Assembly (NCBI GenBank): GCA_023416965.1
Contig: JAEZGJ010000205.1
Span: forward strand, 1 to 45,240
From: Pseudomonadota bacterium
GTDB lineage: Bacteria; Pseudomonadota; Alphaproteobacteria; Rhizobiales; Phreatobacteraceae
Direction of reading: 5' to 3'
DNA length: 45,240 bases
Shown: piece by piece, positions 40,263 to 45,240 of the stretch
How the letters are laid out: each line of letters begins with the position of its first letter
How positions within the stretch are numbered: the stretch's first letter is position 1
Program-made: the position numbers and the translations under genes
The notes under the pieces: generated by a model
What the model was told of the DNA's origin: nothing
The model's database searches: none
What the model saw: only the letters and a program-made list of their open reading frames with translations

Positions 40263-41915
40263 TCACGATGCCATGCGCTCCGCCGCGACGCGGCAGATCT
40301 CTTCCGGAAAGGGGGCGTCGGCGAAGAGGGCGATGCGAAGCCAGCGGTCGGAGCGGGGATCGAAGCGGCTGGCGCCGAAGAAGGCGAGCTTGGCCCGCAG
40401 CAGGTCGACCGGCCGCATGCCGGCCGCGACGAGATTGTCGCGCACCTCGGCATAGGGATGAGCGACGGCTATCTGTGCCCGCCGAACCAGGTGGCGGAAG
40501 TCTGGCCGGTGCATGAGGAACGCGGCTAGGCTCTCATCCGCGGGCGCGGCGGCCAGGGCGTCGATGAGCCGGGTCATATCACGTGCCACCGCCAGCGGCT
40601 GCTCCCGCTCGGCCCCCTCCTCCTCCCGGCGCTCGCCGAGCCTGGGCTCCAGCTTTTCCTCCGAGACGTACCAGAAGCGGGCGTCGTTCGCGGGATCGGC
40701 GAAGTCGAAGCGGCGAATCCAGGCATAGGTCTCCGAGAGCCCGGCGGCGAAGTCCCCGACGCTCATCCGGCCGTCGATGCGGAAGACGGCGTCCTCGTCG
40801 GCGTCCATGGTTTCGGCAAGGTCGTCCACCACAGCGCCGTTGGGCTCGAGAACGAGCGCCACGACCGCCTCCTGCGCCTCCAGCGAGAAACGGGCCACGG
40901 CGAGGCGGTAGAGCGCGTCCCAGGGTGCCGGGCCGGCGAGGAGCGGACCGGCAGCGGTTGCGAGGGCGTCGAGATCGGCCGCGAGCTGGGCGACACGCGG
41001 CGCCTGGACGGGGTCGTCGGTGTGCCAGCGGGCGACGGTGGAGCGCATCGCCGCCAATGCCGCCTGAAAGTCGGCCCGCTGCTTATCCGAGGCGGCGGGA
41101 AGCGCACGTACACGGGCGAGGGCAGTCTCGCGCGCGTTGAACCAGCGGTGGACCAGCAGGGGGTGGCGGACGAGGAAGGGCGCCATGCCGAGGCCCGTGG
41201 AATTGCCGACGCCGAGACTGCGGCGCAGATCGGGGCCGAGGCGGACCGCCGAGGCCCCGCCGCGGGCGGCGGCGACGTGCTCGACGAGATCGAGGGTGAA
41301 GGAGCGGATGAGCCAGACCGCCAGCATCTCGGCGCGGAAGGGGCCGGCGAGTTCCGGCCGGCCGGCGATGCGGTCGCGGTCGGCGATGCCGAACTTGCCG
41401 TTGCCGTAAACCGCGGTGGTGCGCATCAGATAGCCGACGCCGGCCAGCAGCGCGGCATCGGGCTGGCGACCCCTCGCGAGGCAGTCGGCGACATGGGCGA
41501 AGAGGCGGACGCTCTTGTTGGCGCGGGCGAGAACCAGGTCGCGCTCGGTGAAGCGGCCGGCCTCCTGGCGCGGCGCATTGGCGCGGAGCCGCTCGATCTC
41601 GGCCGCCGTCGGCACGCCGTCATAGAGCACGTAGCTGGTGTCCCATGCCTCGGCAATGACCCGGTCGGTGCGCATCTCGTCGGCGAGCGGGGTGGAGAAG
41701 GCGACGAGGGAATAGGTGCTGCGGGGCGAAGCCACGGTGAGCACGGCATGGCCGAAGCCGTCCGGGTCGATCTCCCAGGCGGTTCGGGCATAGGTCCAGC
41801 CCTCGGCCTCGACCCGCCGCAACATGGCGCGCAGGAAGCTGAGGCGGGTGGGATGGGCGGCGCCGAGCCGGTCCAGCCTCATCACCTCGTCGGGCAAACG
41901 CAGCGCCGCGGTCAT
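40263..41915 (-). CDS. Large protein of unknown function in Ldh-DUF3726 operon
   Basis: A 550-residue protein without signal peptide or membrane helix, largely helical. I do not recognise a domain. Ordered, motif-like stretches suggest a conserved fold: TYSLVAFSTPLADEMRTDRV, EAWDTSYVLYDGVP, YLMRTTAVYGNGKFGIADRD, GVGNSTGLGMAPFLVRHPLL followed by HRWFNARETALARVR, and RFDFADPANDARFWYVSEEK. The many invariant-looking Trp, Asn and Gly residues resemble an enzyme more than a scaffold. The ATG overlaps the stop of the Ldh gene (ATGA), so it is made with that dehydrogenase. Reading frame is intact over its full length. Confidence 0.75.
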   Translation of the reverse strand: MTAALRLPDEVMRLDRLGAAHPTRLSFLRAMLRRVEAEGWTYARTAWEIDPDGFGHAVLTVASPRSTYSLVAFSTPLADEMRTDRVIAEAWDTSYVLYDGVPTAAEIERLRANAPRQEAGRFTERDLVLARANKSVRLFAHVADCLARGRQPDAALLAGVGYLMRTTAVYGNGKFGIADRDRIAGRPELAGPFRAEMLAVWLIRSFTLDLVEHVAAARGGASAVRLGPDLRRSLGVGNSTGLGMAPFLVRHPLLVHRWFNARETALARVRALPAASDKQRADFQAALAAMRSTVARWHTDDPVQAPRVAQLAADLDALATAAGPLLAGPAPWDALYRLAVARFSLEAQEAVVALVLEPNGAVVDDLAETMDADEDAVFRIDGRMSVGDFAAGLSETYAWIRRFDFADPANDARFWYVSEEKLEPRLGERREEEGAEREQPLAVARDMTRLIDALAAAPADESLAAFLMHRPDFRHLVRRAQIAVAHPYAEVRDNLVAAGMRPVDLLRAKLAFFGASRFDPRSDRWLRIALFADAPFPEEICRVAAERMAS

Positions 41916-42922
41916 GCGCCCTGCCCTGCGAGCCGCAGCAGCATGGCCTCGGTCGTCTCGTCCAGCTCGACACCCTCGGAAGCGATCCGCGCCCTGGCTG
42001 CCGCGCGCCGGCCACCGGGGAGCCGGCCGCCGGTCTCGGCGCCGAGCGCCTCCACCACGACGGCGAGGCGCTCGGCGAAGGCGCCGCCGGAGGAAATGTC
42101 GGGGGCGAGCGCGATGAAGAACTGGCCTGTCTTCGGTGGGCCCCCCGCGGGACCGGAGAAGGGGCTCGCCTGGATGCCCGGAGTGGCGCCGGCGAGGCAG
42201 GCGGCGAAGACCTCCACGAGGAGGGCCGCGCCGACGCCCTTGTAGCCGCCCGCCGGAACCATCGTGCCCTTCAGCCCCTCGGCGGCGTCGGTGGTCGGCC
42301 TGCCCTCGGCGTCCAGCGCCCAGCCCTCGGGAATGGCCTCGCCGGATTTGGATCGCTTGATCACCTCGCTCTTGGCGATGACACTGGCGCTCTGGTCGAT
42401 GACGAAGCGCGCGCCGCCCCTGCCGTCCGGCACGGCGAGCGACCAGGGATTGGTGCCGAGCACCGCCTTCCGGCCGCCCCAGGGCGCGATGGACGCCGGC
42501 GCGTTGGTGAAGCCGAGGCCGACGAGGCCCGCCTCGGCGATGCGCTCGGTGTGATAGGCGAGGATGCCGCAATTGTAGGAGTTGCGGATGGCGAGGCTGG
42601 CGATGCCCTGGCTGCGAGCAGTCTCGACGAGAGCCGGAAGGCCGAGATCGATCGCGGCATGGGCGAATCCCGAGCCGGCGTCGACGACGAGGCTCGCCGG
42701 CGCCGGGCGCGAGAGGACCGGCTCGGCGGAGCCGACGACCTTGCCGCAGGTCAGGTGCTCGCAATAGACCGGAAGATACATCAGCCCGTGGGAGCGGATG
42801 CCGTCGCGCTCGGCCCCCGCGAGGCCCGCCGCCAGCGCCCTCGCCTGCGCCTCGCTCGCCCCATGGCGGCGGAGCGCCGCGGCGGCGAGGGTCTCGATGG
42901 CATCGACGGTCATGCGCGGCAT
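41912..42922 (-). CDS. Ldh-family (malate/L-lactate/ureidoglycolate-type) NAD(P) dehydrogenase
   Basis: A 336-residue member of the Ldh_2 family, which is unrelated to classical MDH/LDH folds and oxidises 2-hydroxyacids or reduces ketimines and 2-oxoacids (malate, ureidoglycolate, sulfolactate, delta-1-piperideine-2-carboxylate). Visible: ERDGIRSHGLMYLPVYCEHL with the catalytic His, NSYNCGILAYHTERIAEAGL, the cofactor segment WGGRKAVLGTNPWSLAVP and PAGGYKGVGAALLVEVFAA. The ATG at 42922 follows GGTGAGG by about eight bases. It is the first gene of a coupled operon with the 550-residue unknown protein and DUF3726. Substrate not predictable. Confidence 0.9.
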   Translation of the reverse strand: MPRMTVDAIETLAAAALRRHGASEAQARALAAGLAGAERDGIRSHGLMYLPVYCEHLTCGKVVGSAEPVLSRPAPASLVVDAGSGFAHAAIDLGLPALVETARSQGIASLAIRNSYNCGILAYHTERIAEAGLVGLGFTNAPASIAPWGGRKAVLGTNPWSLAVPDGRGGARFVIDQSASVIAKSEVIKRSKSGEAIPEGWALDAEGRPTTDAAEGLKGTMVPAGGYKGVGAALLVEVFAACLAGATPGIQASPFSGPAGGPPKTGQFFIALAPDISSGGAFAERLAVVVEALGAETGGRLPGGRRAAARARIASEGVELDETTEAMLLRLAGQGA

Positions 42923-43011
42923 CTGCAATCCTCACCCTTTCGCGGCCCATCGGACCCTTGCCCGCTTCCGCGCCTGGGCGCAGCCGCGTTCATGCATGCT
43001 TCAGGCCAACC

Positions 43012-44007
43012 TCACCCCGGACCGAGCGTTCGCCTGAGAAAGCCCATCCAGTTCTCGCCCATGATGCCGCCGACCTCGTCCTCGGCGAAACCTGCGGCAC
43101 GAAGTCCTGTGGCGATGCCGGGAAAATCGGCATTGGAGCGAAACCATGCGGGCTGCGCCGGGAAGACCGGCGGCCCGTTGGGATTGGCGGCCGTCTCGAA
43201 GGTCCAGCGCCCGTCGCGCATCCAGGCGACGGCGGAATCCGGCCTGTCCTGGCAGAGGTCTGAGCCGATGCCGATGCGCCCCGGGCCGATCTGCTCGGCG
43301 AGCCGCGCCGCCATGGTGGTGAAATCGGCGAGGGTGCAGGCGGAGCCGCCGGCCATGTGGTGGGGATAGAGGGACAGACCGAGGAGGCCGTCATGGGCCT
43401 TGAGCGCGTCGATGATGCGGTCGGAGACGTTGCGCGGCGTGTCGCGCCACCAGCGCGGATTGGCATGGGAGACGGTCACCGGCCGCGCCGAGCGCTCGAT
43501 GGCCTCGATCGTGGTGCGTTCGCCCGCATGGGACATGTCGATGACCATGCCGAGGCGGTTCATCTCGGCGATGACCTCGCGGCCCATGCGGGTGATGCCG
43601 CCGTCCTCGTACTCCTGCCAGCCGGCGCCGAGCAACGACTGGTTGTTGTAGGTGAGCTGGAGAAAGGAGAGCCCGCAGTCGCGCAGCACTTCGAGAAGGC
43701 CGAGATCGGCCTCGATGGCCGACGGGTTCTGCATGCCGAAGAGAATGGCGGTGCGGCCGGAGGCGCGCGCCGCCTCGATGTCGGCGATCGAGCGCGCCCT
43801 GGCGATGAGGTCGCCATGGGCGGCAAACCGGCGGTTCCAGGCGACGATGAGATCGACCGTGTCGCGGAAATTCTCGTGGTAGCCGACGGTGGCATGTACT
43901 GCGTCCACTCCGCCGGCCCGCATTTCCTCGAAGATCTTGCGCGACCAGTTCGCATACTGGGCGCCGTCGACCACGAAGGGGCGCTGGCGGGATGCTGGAA
44001 CCGGCAT
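43012..44007 (-). CDS. M19 membrane dipeptidase-like protein with altered metal site
   Basis: A 331-residue protein of the M19 (renal dipeptidase) fold. Conserved: VIDMSHAGERTT with His160, VSHANPRWWRDTPRNVSD with His181 and the Arg-Asn pair, and GIGSDLCQ near the end. The N-terminal His-x-Asp zinc pair expected in DGHND is replaced by DGAQYANW (Ala16, Tyr18), and the bridging Glu by Gln93 in LFGMQNPSAIE. This pattern recurs, from memory, in a subgroup of proteobacterial homologues, so it is a lineage trait rather than decay, but classic binuclear zinc dipeptidase activity is doubtful. ATG 44007 is preferred to GTG 44016. It may follow the Ldh operon's promoter region; orientation is the same. 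Confidence 0.8.
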   Translation of the reverse strand: MPVPASRQRPFVVDGAQYANWSRKIFEEMRAGGVDAVHATVGYHENFRDTVDLIVAWNRRFAAHGDLIARARSIADIEAARASGRTAILFGMQNPSAIEADLGLLEVLRDCGLSFLQLTYNNQSLLGAGWQEYEDGGITRMGREVIAEMNRLGMVIDMSHAGERTTIEAIERSARPVTVSHANPRWWRDTPRNVSDRIIDALKAHDGLLGLSLYPHHMAGGSACTLADFTTMAARLAEQIGPGRIGIGSDLCQDRPDSAVAWMRDGRWTFETAANPNGPPVFPAQPAWFRSNADFPGIATGLRAAGFAEDEVGGIMGENWMGFLRRTLGPG

Positions 44008-44152
44008 GCAGGTCACCCGTTGGACTGGCGCGAGCGGTATTCGGCCGCCACGTTAGAACGAGGTCGCGCGCGCCGACCAGTGCGCTGCCGGCGTGGCTGG
44101 TCCCGTGCCGGCGACGCCCTCGCCGACCGACCACCGCACCAGGAGCGCCCCC

Positions 44153-44698
44153 ATGGCTTCCCCGACCACCCCCGCCAACGTCATCGCCTTCTGGCGCGAG
44201 GCGGGCCCCGATGCCTGGTTCACCAAGGATGCCGCCTTCGACGCGCGGTTTCGCGACGCCTTCCTCGACGACCATTTCGCCGCGGCCCGGCGCGATCTCG
44301 ACGGTTGGACCGAGAGGGCCGAGGGCATGCTGGCGCTGATGATCCTGCTCGACCAGTTCCCCCGCAACTGTTTCCGCGGCACGGGCCACATGTACGCGAC
44401 CGACCCGCTCGCCCTCTCCTTCGCCCGCCTCGCCGATGCGCGCGGCGACGACGGGCGCATCGACCCGGCATTGCGGGTCTTTCTCTACCTTCCCTATTCC
44501 CATTCCGAGCTGCTGGCCGACCAGGAACGGGCGGTGGAGCTCAACCGGCGCATCGGCCCGCCCTATCTCGACCATGCGATCGGCCATCGTGACGTCGTCG
44601 CGCGCTTCGGCCGCTTCCCCCATCGCAACGCCATTCTGGGACGCGACACCACGGAGGAGGAGCGCAACTTCCTGGCAGAGGGAGGCTTCGCCGGTTGA
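44153..44698 (+). CDS. DUF924 family protein
   Basis: A 181-residue helical protein of DUF924: VIAFWREAGPDAWFTKDAAF, LALMILLDQFPRNCFRGTGH, FLYLPYSHSELLADQERAV and VVARFGRFPHRNAILGR are the family blocks. The fold is TPR-like and the biochemical role is unknown. The ATG at 44153 follows AGGAG by eight bases; upstream codons are not family-like. It is divergent from the M19-like gene and 87 bases ahead of a cupin gene in the same direction. Confidence 0.9.
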   Translation: MASPTTPANVIAFWREAGPDAWFTKDAAFDARFRDAFLDDHFAAARRDLDGWTERAEGMLALMILLDQFPRNCFRGTGHMYATDPLALSFARLADARGDDGRIDPALRVFLYLPYSHSELLADQERAVELNRRIGPPYLDHAIGHRDVVARFGRFPHRNAILGRDTTEEERNFLAEGGFAG

Positions 44699-44785
44699 GC
44701 CGTGCGCTCGACAGGGCGGATGCTTGCGTCTTTACTGGTCAGGCGCCGGCGCTGGCGCCCGCGACAGAACATCCGAGGAAACATC

Positions 44786-45184
44786 ATGGACATCCGCCGC
44801 TGCGGCTCGATCGAGTCCCGCCGCCCTCCCGCCGACTGGTTCACCGGCAGCGTCTGGCAGGATCCCATCGTGGAGGCCGAGGCACCGGCGCGCGTCCGCG
44901 CCGCCGTCGTCCGTTTCGACCCGGGCGCACGCACCAACTGGCACACCCATCCGCTCGGCCAGACGCTCTACGTGATCGAGGGCAGCGGCCTCGCCCAGAC
45001 GCTGGGCGGCCCCATCCAGGAGATCAGGGCGGGCGACACGGTGTGGATCCCGCCGGGGGAGAAACACTGGCACGGCGCAGCGCCGGGAACCGCGATGACG
45101 CATATCGCCATCCACGAAGCGCTGGACGGCAAGCATGTCGACTGGATGGAACCGGTGACCGACGCCCAGTACCAGGCGCGCTGA
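44786..45184 (+). CDS. Cupin protein resembling Mn-dependent hydroxynitrile lyase
   Basis: A 132-residue single-domain cupin. The metal ligands His53, His55, Gln59 and His94 (in TNWHTHPLGQTLYV and PPGEKHWHGAA) have the same numbering and type as those reported for the bacterial cupin hydroxynitrile lyase from Granulicella tundricola, as I recall it; the N-terminal PADWFTGSV and C-terminal VDWMEPVTDAQY are also alike. Such enzymes cleave cyanohydrins to an aldehyde and HCN, although in vivo roles of this cupin group are unsettled. Ribosome site GAGGAAACATC precedes the ATG. It follows the DUF924 gene. Confidence 0.8.
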   Translation: MDIRRCGSIESRRPPADWFTGSVWQDPIVEAEAPARVRAAVVRFDPGARTNWHTHPLGQTLYVIEGSGLAQTLGGPIQEIRAGDTVWIPPGEKHWHGAAPGTAMTHIAIHEALDGKHVDWMEPVTDAQYQAR

Positions 45185-45190
45185 GGCCGT

Positions 45191-45240
45191 CTAATCGGTG
45201 TTGCGGCCGTCGCCCTCGTCGACGTCGCGCGGCAGCGCCT
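45191..45240 (-). CDS. C-terminal end of a minus-strand gene (partial)
   Basis: On the minus strand the last 50 bases read LPRDVDEGDGRNTD then TAG at 45193-45191, with codon use like the neighbours. This is probably the tail of a gene that enters from the right and converges on the cupin gene seven bases after its stop. Too little is present for a family call. Confidence 0.4.
   Translation of the reverse strand, partial: ALPRDVDEGDGRNTD

Overview
The window is GC-rich DNA with a strong G/C preference at third codon positions. The gene families (aapJQM amino-acid transport, NMT1/NrtA-type ABC systems, alpha-E/transglutaminase pair, DUF3726, DUF924, tandem-PAS chemoreceptors) point to an alphaproteobacterium, most likely Hyphomicrobiales. 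No rRNA, tRNA, CRISPR array, insertion sequence or phage gene was seen. Genes are dense, with many 4-base ATGA/GTGA stop-start overlaps.

Layout. 1-1649: an N-terminally broken alpha-E protein and a transglutaminase-like protease; the first ~110 bases read on the minus strand as a piece of a 2-keto-3-deoxygluconate kinase, so the left edge is a junction. 1658-5353: a MerR regulator with a B12-binding-type C-terminus, a soluble double-PAS chemoreceptor and a PAS-like protein. 5478-8844: a class V aminotransferase, then a divergent creatininase and amidohydrolase/deacetylase. 8914-10614: a membrane chemoreceptor. 10735-17342: two paralogous FAD-linked oxidases, a flavodoxin-fold reductase and an NMT1-type ABC importer. 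17346-21867: a tightly packed minus-strand operon of hydroxyacid dehydrogenase, aldehyde dehydrogenase, diaminopropionate ammonia-lyase and N-carbamoyl-D-amino acid hydrolase. 22002-23477: an M81 peptidase. 23486-26970: aapJQM without its ATPase.

27331-33587 is the best-resolved regulatory unit: a sigma54 enhancer-binding protein with two PAS domains faces a cyanate operon (binding protein, DUF1348 protein, permease, ATPase, cyanase). A near-consensus -24/-12 promoter lies at 29366-29381, and two CGA-N4-TCG elements lie upstream of it. A BLUF blue-light sensor follows. 34180-38579 holds a second NrtABC-like importer split by an inverted gene for a small secreted protein, then an orphan TRAP binding protein. 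38662-42922 holds a bacterial SABATH-type methyltransferase and a coupled three-gene operon (Ldh-family dehydrogenase, a 550-residue unknown protein, a short DUF3726 protein). The right end has an unusual M19 dipeptidase-like protein, a DUF924 protein, a cupin resembling Mn-dependent hydroxynitrile lyases, and the tail of a minus-strand gene.

Overall this is a scavenging and catabolic region for nitrogenous small molecules (cyanate, amino acids, N-carbamoyl and N-acyl compounds) with its own importers and sensors. The most promising undescribed units are the carbamoylase/ammonia-lyase operon, the sigma54-controlled cyanate operon with its extra DUF1348 gene, and the Ldh-unknown-DUF3726 operon. 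Substrates are inferred from families and neighbours only.
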